Notes under the pieces: generated by a model | Database searches by the model: none | Told to the model about the DNA's origin: nothing | The model's input: only the letters and a program-made list of their open reading frames with translations | Translations under genes and position numbers: made by a program | Shown here: positions 15,619 to 23,607 of the stretch, piece by piece | Layout: every line of letters begins with the position of its first letter | How positions within the stretch are numbered: position 1 is the first letter of the stretch | DNA from: Bacillota bacterium | GTDB lineage: Bacteria > Bacillota > Clostridia > Clostridiales > Clostridiaceae | DNA length: 36,570 nucleotides | Assembly (NCBI GenBank): GCA_021781745.1 | Contig: JAJXWH010000050.1 | Location: forward strand, 1 to 36,570 | Direction of reading: 5' to 3'

Positions 15619-16215
15619 ATGCAAAATGATAAATATCATCATGGTGATTTAAGAGAGAGTTTAATTAAGACAGGATTAAAGTTATATAATGAAGAAGGCG
15701 CAGAAAAATTTTCGCTTAGGAAAGTTGCAGCTTTATGTAATGTAAGTCATGCAGCACCTTATAAGCATTTTAAAAGTAAGGAAGATTTAATTAATGCCAT
15801 ATCAGAATATGTATTTAGCAATTTTGGAAATTCACTAAATGAAATAGTGGAAAAATATAGGACGCATGACCCATATGATAGAATTATTGAGTTAGGAAAA
15901 AAATATGTTATGTTCATGGTAGAGAATCCGGATTACTTAAGATTTGCCTTTTCCCAGAATTATGAAAGTGAAGTTATTATAGAAAATAATAACTTAGAGA
16001 GCTGCGGCTATGGCACATTTAATATTTTTAAAAACTGTGCTATTGATTACCTGAGAAGCATAAATGCTAAAGAAGAACAATATACGCAACATATTATTGC
16101 CATGTGGGCAATGGTACATGGCCTTGCTACTATGCTGTCAAATAAGATGTTTGCTTATCAAGGTGATTACATTAAACTAGTTGAAAAAATACTAAGGCAA
16201 AACTTAAGATTTTAA
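15619..16215 (+). CDS. TetR/AcrR-family regulator with WHG-type C-terminal domain
   Basis: A 198-residue TetR-family repressor. The N-terminal helix-turn-helix (residues ~9-55) has FSLRKVAALCNVSHAAPYKHF, a typical TetR recognition helix with SHAAPYKHF. The C-terminal part has the WAMVHGLATML segment of the WHG ligand domain. AAAGAGG lies before the ATG. It is divergent from two flavodoxin-fold genes and the intergenic region carries paired palindromes, so it most likely represses them and perhaps itself. The effector may be an electrophile or quinone-like compound, by analogy with similar oxidoreductase loci; this is inference. Confidence 0.87.
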   Translation: MQNDKYHHGDLRESLIKTGLKLYNEEGAEKFSLRKVAALCNVSHAAPYKHFKSKEDLINAISEYVFSNFGNSLNEIVEKYRTHDPYDRIIELGKKYVMFMVENPDYLRFAFSQNYESEVIIENNNLESCGYGTFNIFKNCAIDYLRSINAKEEQYTQHIIAMWAMVHGLATMLSNKMFAYQGDYIKLVEKILRQNLRF

Positions 16216-16328
16216 ATCAACCATTACTTTTGCAATAAAATATAACAGTTAGTTGTCGTAAAAGTAACTCGATATGATAAAAAAATATTAAGCAAGTTAC
16301 AAGATGAAAAAAAATAATCTTAGTGACT

Positions 16329-16357
16329 TTGTCGGAAAAAAATGATATATTTATATA
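16329..16357 (+). promoter_or_regulatory. Possible hemerythrin promoter
   Basis: TTGTCG (16329-16334), a 17-base spacer and TATATA (16352-16357) lie about 50 bases before the hemerythrin gene. The match is moderate in an AT-rich background. Confidence 0.35.
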
Positions 16358-16408
16358 AAATGTGCTTAATTTATATTAAATTATTATAGAAAGAAGGTAT
16401 TTTTATTC

Positions 16409-16798
16409 ATGTATGAAATGAAAGAAGAGTATAAAATAGGAATAGAACATATTGATGAGCAACATAAGAAGCTCTTTGAATTAGCAGATAAAGCATATAT
16501 GCTATTAAAAGATGAATTTGCACTTGATAAATATGATAAAATAGTAGGAATACTAGACGAATTAAAGGATTATACTATTTTTCATTTTAAATCAGAAGAA
16601 GAATACATGGAAAGTATAAATTATAAAAGACTTTTTACTCAAAAAATAGAGCATGATAAATTTATTAAAACTCTTGAAGAAATAGATTATAAACATATTG
16701 ATGCAAATCAAGATGACAGCTTAGTGAAGATTTTGAATTTCTTAAATGATTGGTTAACAGAACATATATTAAAGACGGATAAGCTAATAGGACAATAA
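16409..16798 (+). CDS. Bacteriohemerythrin-like protein
   Basis: A 129-residue four-helix hemerythrin-like protein, which in bacteria binds O2 or senses oxygen at a di-iron site. Expected ligands are seen at His19 (HIDEQH), His59 and Glu63 (HFKSEEE), His82 (IEHDKF), and His119 and Asp124 (LTEHILKTD). The His normally four residues before His82 is Gln78 here (QKIEH), so one iron ligand may be missing. AGAAGG precedes the ATG with long spacing; Met4 is an alternative start. The gene is monocistronic with its own terminator and lies next to a chemoreceptor gene. Confidence 0.87.
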   Translation: MYEMKEEYKIGIEHIDEQHKKLFELADKAYMLLKDEFALDKYDKIVGILDELKDYTIFHFKSEEEYMESINYKRLFTQKIEHDKFIKTLEEIDYKHIDANQDDSLVKILNFLNDWLTEHILKTDKLIGQ

Positions 16799-16846
16799 AA
16801 TAACCAGTTGTTAGTATTTATTTCGAATACATAATTTTATGTTATG

Positions 16847-16876
16847 GAGTGAGATTAAAAAGTCTTACTCTTTTTT
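16847..16876 (+). terminator. Terminator of hemerythrin gene
   Basis: GAGTGAGA (16847-16854) pairs with TCTTACTC (16863-16870), one G-U, followed by six T. The rest of the 337-base gap 16799-17135 holds only this and the chemoreceptor promoter. Confidence 0.8.
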
Positions 16877-17021
16877 ATTATATAATTGAATTGTAAGAAG
16901 GTTGAAGATAATTTAACTAATTCTGGGTTTAATTTTAGTAAAACAAATACAGACAAATAATTTTATTTTGCGGCATAAATTCTAGGGAAATTTATTAATA
17001 TTACATTCTATAGTAATATAT

Positions 17022-17051
17022 TTGTAAACGTTTAAAAATGTGTGTTATAAT
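17022..17051 (+). promoter_or_regulatory. Chemoreceptor promoter with near-consensus cre site
   Basis: -35 TTGTAA (17022-17027), an 18-base spacer and -10 TATAAT (17046-17051). TGTAAACGTTTAAA at 17023-17036 matches the CcpA cre consensus TGWAANCGNTNWCA at all but one position and overlaps the -35, so catabolite repression of the chemoreceptor is plausible. Confidence 0.5.
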
Positions 17052-17135
17052 TTAGTATATAATGTAATTAATTAAAGTTAATATCAATTATGGGTTTATT
17101 ACTATATTGAGTGATAAACTTTAGGGGGGATTCTT

Positions 17136-18917
17136 ATGTTAAGCAACTTTAAAGTAAGAACAAAGATTTTATTATTAATTTTTATGGTTTTCATTGCAAT
17201 TACAGGTATTACAGCTATTAATATTCAAAAACAGGCTGAAGCGAACCGTGCAGCCCTAGAGATATTGGAAAAAACTATTCGACAAGATTACGATAATCAT
17301 ATTAAAAGTGAAGTAAATAGTGTAATTTCACTACTCGATAGTATTAACAATAAATATAAAAAAGGTGAGTACACTTTAGATGAGGCAAAAAAACTTTCAG
17401 CAGATTTAGTTCGTGATTTAAGATATGCAGATGGTGGATATTTTTGGATTGATACAACAGATGGACAAAACGTAGTCTTACTAGGAAGCAAAACAGAGGG
17501 GACAAATCGCTTAAATGCAAAAGATGTTAATGGATATGAAATGATAAAAGAAATTATTAAAAATGGAATGCAGAAAGATGGAGGATACACAGAATATTGG
17601 TTTCCTAAAGAAGGAAAAACAGAAGCTTCACCTAAAAGATCATATAGTAAATACTATGAGCCTTTTGGATGGGTAGTTGGAACTGGTAATTATATTGATA
17701 ACATTAATGACGCAATAGCAGCACAAAGTGAGATTACAACAAATACTTTTAACAATAACAAAAGACTAATATTTATTTTGCTAGCTATAGATATTATTTT
17801 AGCTTTAACTGCTACATTGTTAATATCAAGAGAAATTATGAATGGATTGAATACTGCAATTGAGCATATGAAAATAATTGCAACTGGAGATTTCTCGGTA
17901 AAATTACCAGAAAAGTATTTAAGGAGAAAAGATGATTTTGGAGATCTTGCAGTATCTATGGAGACTATGAAATCATCAGTTAAAGATTTAATTAAAAGGA
18001 TACAAAATGAATCGGAAGCTATCTATTCAGTTATTCAGGAAGTTGATAAAAATATTTTAGGATTAGATGAAAATATAAAAAACATATCTGATACAACAGA
18101 AACATTAGCTGCAAGTATGGAAGAAACAGCAGCTTCATCGGAGGAAATGTCAGCTAGCTCACAAGAAATTGAAATGGCAGTAAGATCTATTGCACAAAAA
18201 TCTCAGGAAGGATCAGAAGCAGCTGCACTAATTAATTTGAGAGCTGATAATACTAAATTAAAGGTTGAAGAGGCTAAGGAAAAGACTGGGGATATAATAT
18301 TTAAAACTGGAAAAGAATTAGAGAAAGCATTAGAAAATGCAAGAGTAGTTGAACATATTGGAGTTTTATCTGAGTCAATTATGGATATTACAGCGCAAAC
18401 AAATTTACTTGCACTAAATGCAGCTATAGAAGCAGCACGAGCAGGAGAAGCTGGCAGAGGATTTTCTGTTGTAGCAGATGAAATTAGAAAACTTGCTGAA
18501 CAATCTAAAGATACTATATTAAAGATACAATCAGTGACTAATGAAGTTATTGCCGCTGTTGATAACCTTTCAGATAACTCAAGTAATTTATTAAATTTTG
18601 TTTCTAAAGAAGTGACAGCTGATTATGAAACATTTATGAGTGTTGGAAACAGCTACAGCGAAGATTCTCAATATATAGATAGTTTAATGACTGACTTTAG
18701 TGCGACAACAGAAGAACTTTTATCATCAATACAAAGCATTACACAAGTAATTTCAGAGGTGGCAAAAGCTGCTAATGAAGGAGCGAAGGATACAACTGAA
18801 AATGCTGAAAGTTCAATAAATATTAAAATGCAATCTAGTAAGGTGGCTGAGTTAATTAATAAGTCAAAAGAAAGTACAATTGCTTTAGAAAAAGAGGTAA
18901 AGCGATTTAAAATATAA
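17136..18917 (+). CDS. Methyl-accepting chemotaxis protein with single Cache domain
   Basis: A 593-residue transmembrane chemoreceptor. Transmembrane segment 1 is at residues ~10-28. A periplasm-equivalent sCache_2-type sensor follows (~35-195), with GGYFWIDTTDGQNV and PFGWVVGTGNYI as characteristic parts. Transmembrane segment 2 is at ~211-231, followed by a HAMP linker and a long cytoplasmic coiled coil. The signalling tip contains DITAQTNLLALNAAIEAARA and GRGFSVVADEIRKLAEQS. Single-Cache receptors often bind small organic acids or pyruvate; the ligand cannot be read here. No CheR-docking pentapeptide is seen at the C-terminus. GGGGGG lies seven bases before the ATG. The promoter has a probable CcpA site. 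Confidence 0.93.
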   Translation: MLSNFKVRTKILLLIFMVFIAITGITAINIQKQAEANRAALEILEKTIRQDYDNHIKSEVNSVISLLDSINNKYKKGEYTLDEAKKLSADLVRDLRYADGGYFWIDTTDGQNVVLLGSKTEGTNRLNAKDVNGYEMIKEIIKNGMQKDGGYTEYWFPKEGKTEASPKRSYSKYYEPFGWVVGTGNYIDNINDAIAAQSEITTNTFNNNKRLIFILLAIDIILALTATLLISREIMNGLNTAIEHMKIIATGDFSVKLPEKYLRRKDDFGDLAVSMETMKSSVKDLIKRIQNESEAIYSVIQEVDKNILGLDENIKNISDTTETLAASMEETAASSEEMSASSQEIEMAVRSIAQKSQEGSEAAALINLRADNTKLKVEEAKEKTGDIIFKTGKELEKALENARVVEHIGVLSESIMDITAQTNLLALNAAIEAARAGEAGRGFSVVADEIRKLAEQSKDTILKIQSVTNEVIAAVDNLSDNSSNLLNFVSKEVTADYETFMSVGNSYSEDSQYIDSLMTDFSATTEELLSSIQSITQVISEVAKAANEGAKDTTENAESSINIKMQSSKVAELINKSKESTIALEKEVKRFKI

Positions 18918-18974
18918 AATATATTTTATTATAGAATTTTTAAAACTTTATAGAGGAGTAAAAATAAAAATATA

Positions 18975-19003
18975 TTGCAAAACTTATAATAAAGTTATAT
19001 AAT
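18975..19003 (+). promoter_or_regulatory. ribU promoter
   Basis: -35 TTGCAA (18975-18980), a 17-base spacer and -10 TATAAT (18998-19003) predict a start near 19010, just before the FMN riboswitch. Confidence 0.6.
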
Positions 19004-19023
19004 AAATTCAAAATAATAATATA

Positions 19024-19131
19024 TCTTCAGGGCAGGGTGTGAATCCCTACCGGCGGTATAGCCCGCGAGCTTTAGTAAAGCAGATTCGGTGTAATTCCGA
19101 AGCCGACAGTATAGTCTGGATGAAAGAAGGT
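19024..19131 (+). ncRNA. FMN (RFN) riboswitch
   Basis: The conserved RFN core is clear: TCAGGGCAGGGTG, then AATCCCTACCGGCGGTA, AGCCCGCGAGC, a variable hairpin, GATTCGGTGTAATTCCGA, AGCCGACAGT, AGTCTGGATG and AAAGAAGG. It senses FMN. An intrinsic terminator lies 50 bases downstream and ribU follows, so FMN binding should cause premature termination and reduce riboflavin uptake. The whole leader (18918-19331) is otherwise empty of genes. Confidence 0.96.
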
Positions 19132-19181
19132 AACCTATTAGGAAGAAAGATTTTCTTTATTCTTATTTATTTGATTATATG

Positions 19182-19212
19182 CCCTGATGTATTTTACATC
19201 AGGGTTTTTGTT
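19182..19212 (+). terminator. Riboswitch-controlled terminator
   Basis: CCCTGATGT (19182-19190) pairs with ACATCAGGG (19196-19204) and is followed by TTTTTGTTCTTTT. It lies between the FMN riboswitch and ribU, so it is the attenuator of the switch. Confidence 0.85.
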
Positions 19213-19331
19213 CTTTTAATAATACAAATAAGTTGATTAACAATTTATAAGTTAGATAAAGTAAGAATAAACTGAAAATTAAAGACCTAATAAGCTACAC
19301 CAAGAAGATAATCTTTTGGGAGGCAGAGAAT

Positions 19332-19913
19332 ATGAATGAAAAAACAAGTAAATTAATTAAAATTTCATTACTATCAGCAATTGCAATTATACTTATGTAT
19401 TTAGATTTTCCAATAATACCTGCATTTTCATGGCTTAAAATAGACTTAAGTGATGTTCCAGCATTATTGGGTGCATTCGGGTTCGGGCCTGTAGCAGGAA
19501 TATTAATAGAATTAATTAAAAATCTTTTAATTCCATTAATTAGAGGAAGCCAAACAGGATTTGTAGGAGAAACTGCAAATTTTCTAATTGGAGTATCACT
19601 AATTTTACCAGCAGCATTTATTTATTATAGAAGTAAAAATAAGAAAAACGCTATAGTAGGAATGATATTAGGTGGAATTATCATGGAGATCATGGGAATT
19701 GTAGCAAATGTATACTTCCTATTACCAGCTTATGGAATGAATATGCCTGCTGATGTATTACAAAATTATGTTTGGGCATTGATAATCTTTAATGGTGTTA
19801 AGGCTATTATGGTATCAGTATTAACTTATCTATTATATAAAAGAGTGTCAGTTTCAATCTTCAAAGTTGAATCTAACTTCGGGACTAAAGAGAATAAAAC
19901 AAAAACTATATAA
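19332..19913 (+). CDS. ribU: Riboflavin ECF transporter substrate-binding component
   Basis: A 193-residue hydrophobic protein with about five to six membrane segments. KIDLSDVPALLGAFGFGPVAG and EIMGIVANVYFLLPAYGM are typical of the RibU S component of energy-coupling-factor transporters. It binds riboflavin in the membrane and works with the shared EcfA/A'/T module encoded elsewhere. The FMN riboswitch directly upstream supports the vitamin assignment. GGGAGG lies before the ATG. A strong terminator follows, so it is monocistronic. The tail after the last membrane segment is charged and probably cytoplasmic. Confidence 0.95.
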   Translation: MNEKTSKLIKISLLSAIAIILMYLDFPIIPAFSWLKIDLSDVPALLGAFGFGPVAGILIELIKNLLIPLIRGSQTGFVGETANFLIGVSLILPAAFIYYRSKNKKNAIVGMILGGIIMEIMGIVANVYFLLPAYGMNMPADVLQNYVWALIIFNGVKAIMVSVLTYLLYKRVSVSIFKVESNFGTKENKTKTI

Positions 19914-19930
19914 AAATATAATCTATATAT

Positions 19931-19979
19931 AAAGCTGTAACAAAAATGATCGAAAATGTTTTGTTACAGCTTTATTTTT
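19931..19979 (+). terminator. Terminator of ribU
   Basis: AAAGCTGTAACAAAA (19931-19945) pairs perfectly with TTTTGTTACAGCTTT (19959-19973) and is followed by ATTTTT. Confidence 0.85.
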
Positions 19980-20307
19980 ATGCATTAGGTTATCAAGATA
20001 TGGAATATATATATTAAGGTAATATATGGATAGGTGAGTTAGTATTTAAGATAGAAGAATAGTATATATAATAGAATAATAAAAATTAATTAATAATAAA
20101 TATTGAATGATAATGAATTCTATGGTAATATATCAATATGGTAACATTAATGGAGTTATATTATTCCGAATAATAATTATTAAATCAATTAATATATAGT
20201 GTGAAATACCGTGGGAAACATTAAGGATGTATAGGAGCGGGAAAAAAAGTAATAATAGAGATATGCAATATAAAATATTAAATTATAAATTTATGGAGGT
20301 TTTTATT
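19980..20307. other. AT-rich gap before rubredoxin
   Basis: About 330 bases of very AT-rich DNA. An in-frame extension of the rubredoxin ORF begins at ATG 20227, but it lacks conserved residues and the real start has its own ribosome binding site. I see no other gene or clear structured element. Confidence 0.5.
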
Positions 20308-20469
20308 ATGGAAAAATATATTTGTACAGTATGTGGTTATATTTATGATGAGGCTGAAGGTGATCCAGATAATGGTGTAGCACCTGGAACAAAATTTGAT
20401 GATATTCCTGAAGATTGGGTTTGTCCTCTGTGCGGAGTGCCAAAATCAGATTTCGAGAAAGAACAATAA
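20308..20469 (+). CDS. Rubredoxin
   Basis: A 53-residue rubredoxin, a small cytoplasmic one-electron carrier. Its single iron is bound by Cys6, Cys9, Cys39 and Cys42 (CTVCGY and CPLCGV), with the usual GDPDNGVAPGT and DIPEDWVCP segments. GGAGG is eight bases before ATG 20308, which sets the start although the frame is open further upstream. In clostridia such proteins pass electrons to rubrerythrins, flavodiiron proteins or superoxide reductase in oxygen defence. The hemerythrin and riboflavin uptake genes nearby are thematically related but not in one operon. Confidence 0.97.
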   Translation: MEKYICTVCGYIYDEAEGDPDNGVAPGTKFDDIPEDWVCPLCGVPKSDFEKEQ

Positions 20470-20559
20470 TAAGTATTGTTTTTAATGCTACAATAAGGAT
20501 ATAATTTAATATAGTAAATAAAACGGTGAATTGTACAGTTATTTTAGAACCGTTAATAT

Positions 20560-20601
20560 AAGGGGCTATCAAAATATTTTTTAAATTTTGAAAGTCCCTT
20601 A
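20560..20601 (+). terminator. Possible terminator after rubredoxin
   Basis: AAGGGGCT pairs with AGTCCCTT (one G-U) around an AAAAT/ATTTT inner stem. The downstream T-tract is poor. A smaller AACAATA/TATTGTT hairpin overlaps the rubredoxin stop. Confidence 0.4.
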
Positions 20602-20652
20602 AAATTTATATAAATATTTTTAGTGAAGAATAATAATTAGGAGAATGAGTGT

Positions 20653-21417
20653 ATGTTTACTGAAGAAAGATTGAATGAAATATTAAATATTTTAAATATG
20701 CAGGGAAAAGTTAAAGTCAAGGATTTAAGTCAAAGGTTCAAAGTAACAGAGGATTGCATTAGAAAGGACTTAAAACAATTAGAACATACAGGTAAATTGA
20801 AAAGGACATATGGAGGAGCTATTCAGATTAGACAGTCATCTCAGTTACATGATATTTCTGAAAGGGAAAACATTGATATTTCAACTAAAACTGTGGTTGC
20901 TGAGAAAGCTTTAAAATTAATAGAGGACAGAGAAACTATATTTTTAGATTTATCTACAATTAATATTTTAATAGCGAAAGCTCTCTTAAACACTTCAAAG
21001 AGAGTTACAGTGGTAACAAATATGCTTGAGATAGCGAATATTTTATCAGCTTCAAATTCTAATATCACAGTAGTGCTTGCAGCTGGAGTTTTAAATAAAT
21101 CTTTAAATGGTTTTATAGGGTCTGCAACTAATGACTTTATTAAAAGGTATAAATTTGATAAATCCTTTATAGGAAGTTGTGGGATTGATGCATTTGATAA
21201 AAGTATAACTACTTTTGAAATTGAAGACGGAATGACTAAAGCTACAATAATACAATCTAGTAAAAAGACATTTCTGGTTATGGAAAATAAAAAGTTTTTT
21301 GTAGATGGAAATTATAAATTCGCCATGATTGATGATATAAACGCTATAATAACAGATGAAAAACCAAATGATCAAATTATAGATATCTTAGTGAGTAATG
21401 AAATTGAATTGATTTAA
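20653..21417 (+). CDS. DeoR/GlpR-family transcriptional regulator
   Basis: A 254-residue DeoR-family protein. The N-terminal winged helix has VKVKDLSQRFKVTEDCIRKDL and ends KLKRTYGGA. The C-terminal sensor has IFLDLSTIN, GGVLN-like AAGVLNKSLNGFIG and a late FEIEDGMTK segment. It is only distantly similar to the DeoR protein at 3299. It stands alone: rubredoxin is upstream and the next genes converge on it, so its targets are not evident. AGGAG lies eight bases before the ATG. TTGAAA (20588-20593) with a 17-base spacer and TAAATA is a possible promoter. Confidence 0.87.
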   Translation: MFTEERLNEILNILNMQGKVKVKDLSQRFKVTEDCIRKDLKQLEHTGKLKRTYGGAIQIRQSSQLHDISERENIDISTKTVVAEKALKLIEDRETIFLDLSTINILIAKALLNTSKRVTVVTNMLEIANILSASNSNITVVLAAGVLNKSLNGFIGSATNDFIKRYKFDKSFIGSCGIDAFDKSITTFEIEDGMTKATIIQSSKKTFLVMENKKFFVDGNYKFAMIDDINAIITDEKPNDQIIDILVSNEIELI

Positions 21418-21443
21418 ATAGTAGTTTTCGAGAATTAGATTAA

Positions 21444-21491
21444 ATAAAAGAGACACTTGTATGTATTCTTAATTAACAAGTGTCTTTTATT
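21444..21491. terminator. Bidirectional terminator
   Basis: GACACTTGT (21452-21460) pairs with ACAAGTGTC (21476-21484), flanked by AATAAAA and TTTTATT that also pair. It separates the convergent DeoR gene and the rimI-tsaB-tsaE operon. Confidence 0.8.
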
Positions 21492-21504
21492 GTTAAGCTA
21501 TAGT

Positions 21505-21948
21505 TTATTCTTCTTTTAACCACATCAATACAGCATCTTCTTTATTATCTTCATAATAGCCTTTTCTAATTCCATCTTGTTTAAAATTATGTTTTTCATA
21601 AAGAGCTTTAGCAGCTGTATTACTTATTCTAACTTCTAAAGTGTAAGCGACACATCCTTGCTTTTTACAATAGTTAAGTAATTCTTTCAGAAGCTTAGAA
21701 GCAATACCTTGCTTTCTATAGTTAGGATGTACGGCTATATTTGTTATATGCGATTCATCTAGGACTATCCAAGTTCCTGCAAAACCAACAACTTTTCCAT
21801 CGATTTTAGCAATAAAATATTTTGCAACAGGATTAGTTAATTCTTGAATATAAGAATTTTTACTCCAGCAAATAGAAAAACTTAGAGAGCTGATATCTAA
21901 AACTGCATCGATATCTTCTTCTTTCATTAAGTCAATATTTACACACAT
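21505..21948 (-). CDS. rimI: Ribosomal protein S18 alanine N-acetyltransferase RimI
   Basis: A 147-residue GNAT acetyltransferase. The acetyl-CoA binding motif A is ITNIAVHPNYRKQGIASKLL and motif B includes ALYEKHNFKQDGIRKGYY, both close to the RimI pattern. RimI acetylates the N-terminal alanine of ribosomal protein bS18. It follows tsaB by one base in the same operon, an arrangement conserved in Firmicutes (tsaE-tsaB-rimI), which supports the name over a generic GNAT call. Confidence 0.92.
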   Translation of the reverse strand: MCVNIDLMKEEDIDAVLDISSLSFSICWSKNSYIQELTNPVAKYFIAKIDGKVVGFAGTWIVLDESHITNIAVHPNYRKQGIASKLLKELLNYCKKQGCVAYTLEVRISNTAAKALYEKHNFKQDGIRKGYYEDNKEDAVLMWLKEE

Positions 21949-21949
21949 T

Positions 21950-22702
21950 TTACTTCATCCTTTGCTCATATTCTCTTTCAGCTTGAGGCTTTTTTAGATA
22001 AAAAGGACTAGAGTTTGAATCATCACATTTGCCATTTCGTAATAATATACTTCCTATTTCACCTAAAGAAGAAGCACGAATTAAATTAAGATGATTAGGT
22101 GGAAAGAAAGAATTTGGACAATTTTCAGCTAAATAATCTTTGTATTTATCAACTCCGTCGCCTATAAAAATTACTTTTTCATTTTTGGATTTAATAAGCT
22201 CTATTAACTCATCAATATCAAGCGCAGAATAATTTATAAGTTTTTCTAAGAAGATATGTGGCTCAGATTCTAAGTTTAAGTTATTTGACTCATTATAGGT
22301 AGTTATAACGTTTGAGTGCCTTTTATATAGCGAAGTATATACGCTATTTCTTAGTGCATCCATTATAGGACATATAATTCCATCAAAATTAGCCACACTA
22401 AGCGCTAGGGCATCTAAACTTGACACGCTAACATAAGGTTTGCCGCTTCCAAAACTAAGACCCTTTATGGTTGCCATTCCTATTCTAAGTCCGGTAAAAG
22501 AACCTGGCCCCTTAGAAACCACATAGCCATCAATATCACTAATATTTAAATTATTAGCAGTTAATAAGTTTTCAATAATAGTCATTAATATAACAGAGTG
22601 TTCTTTTTTATCATTTAAAGTTATTTCTCCAAGTAATTTATCATCTTTCATTAAGGCAACTGTTGCAACTTTTGAAGATGAATCCACCGCAAGTATAATC
22701 AT
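21950..22702 (-). CDS. tsaB: tRNA threonylcarbamoyladenosine protein TsaB
   Basis: A 250-residue actin/HSP70-like-fold protein. The N-terminal LAVDSSSKVATVAL and GPGSFTGLRIGMATIKGLSFG segments are diagnostic of TsaB (YeaZ). It dimerises with TsaD (encoded elsewhere) and, with TsaE, makes N6-threonylcarbamoyladenosine at position 37 of ANN-decoding tRNAs. Its start overlaps the end of tsaE by four bases, and rimI follows one base after its stop, so the three genes are translationally linked. Confidence 0.95.
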   Translation of the reverse strand: MIILAVDSSSKVATVALMKDDKLLGEITLNDKKEHSVILMTIIENLLTANNLNISDIDGYVVSKGPGSFTGLRIGMATIKGLSFGSGKPYVSVSSLDALALSVANFDGIICPIMDALRNSVYTSLYKRHSNVITTYNESNNLNLESEPHIFLEKLINYSALDIDELIELIKSKNEKVIFIGDGVDKYKDYLAENCPNSFFPPNHLNLIRASSLGEIGSILLRNGKCDDSNSSPFYLKKPQAEREYEQRMK

Positions 22703-23160
22703 ATTTTCAACTCCTCTATATAATTATATCTATCTCCATAAGGAGTTAAAATTATTTTTCTATAGTCTTCACCTTTAGAAAAATCCTTTTTTATGCTTAT
22801 ATGAAGCAAATCGGCTGGAAGAATTTCTTCAATATAATTTGCCCATTCTATAATAGATACTGAATCAGAAAATATATAATCATCGAAACCAATAGCATAA
22901 ATTTCATCAGGATCGCTTACTCTATATACATCAAAGTGATTAAGCTTTAACCGACCACTGTCATATTCGTTGACAATAGTAAAAGTCGGACTTGTAATGG
23001 TATCATTTATTCCTAAACCCTGTGCAATTCCCTTGGTGATATGCGTCTTGCCTGCACCTAAATCACCAGTTAAACAAATTATATCACCAGCATTTAATAA
23101 TTTTCCTAATTGTATTCCTAATTTTGTAGTATCAGCTACATTATAAACTTCAAATTTCAT
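22699..23160 (-). CDS. tsaE: tRNA threonylcarbamoyladenosine ATPase TsaE
   Basis: A 153-residue P-loop ATPase. Walker A is GDLGAGKT (residues 32-39), followed by SPTFTIVNEY and HFDVYRV, with Glu105-Trp106 in the SIIEWANYI segment, all conserved in TsaE (YjeE). It drives turnover of the TsaBD complex in t6A synthesis. AAAGGAGG lies before the ATG and it is the first gene of the operon. It overlaps tsaB by four bases. Confidence 0.95.
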   Translation of the reverse strand: MKFEVYNVADTTKLGIQLGKLLNAGDIICLTGDLGAGKTHITKGIAQGLGINDTITSPTFTIVNEYDSGRLKLNHFDVYRVSDPDEIYAIGFDDYIFSDSVSIIEWANYIEEILPADLLHISIKKDFSKGEDYRKIILTPYGDRYNYIEELKI

Positions 23161-23607
23161 AAAATGCCTCCTTTAAGTGAGAATTGAAATCTTACAATAT
23201 AGGATTTTCAATTAATAATTACATATATATTTTTTATTATCACATAATAAAATTGAATCTTTATATTCTTATCTTTTTTATTGTATCTTAAAATTTTATA
23301 AAAGCAAATTATTAATAATATTTACTAAAAAAATATATTATAAACTTATAGTCATATAGTATAAATTTTAATATTCAGAAAAAATGTAATAAATTTGTAT
23401 ATATTTATTCTAAATAAGTTGGTATAATAAAAACAAATGTATACTAAACTTAAATTAACAGATGAATAAGAAAGTAATATACGTTTCACATATTATACTA
23501 ACAAAATATTCTATGTTTAAATAATTGAATTTTAGTAGGAAATATTAAATAATAATAAGTTAGAAAAGTTAAAATGAAAATAAGTTGAATTTTGGAGGTG
23601 ACTTATT
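23161..23607. other. 447-base divergent intergenic region
   Basis: Very AT-rich, between tsaE (minus) and the secreted ZnuA-like gene (plus). An extended -10, TGGTATAAT at 23420-23428, is the best promoter candidate for the plus-strand gene, leaving a leader of about 170 bases. I see no clear structured RNA or small gene in it. Confidence 0.4.

Noticed and set aside
20227..20307. N-terminal extension of the rubredoxin reading frame.
   Set aside because: Standard rubredoxin length is ~53 residues, and a strong ribosome binding site sits right before ATG 20308.
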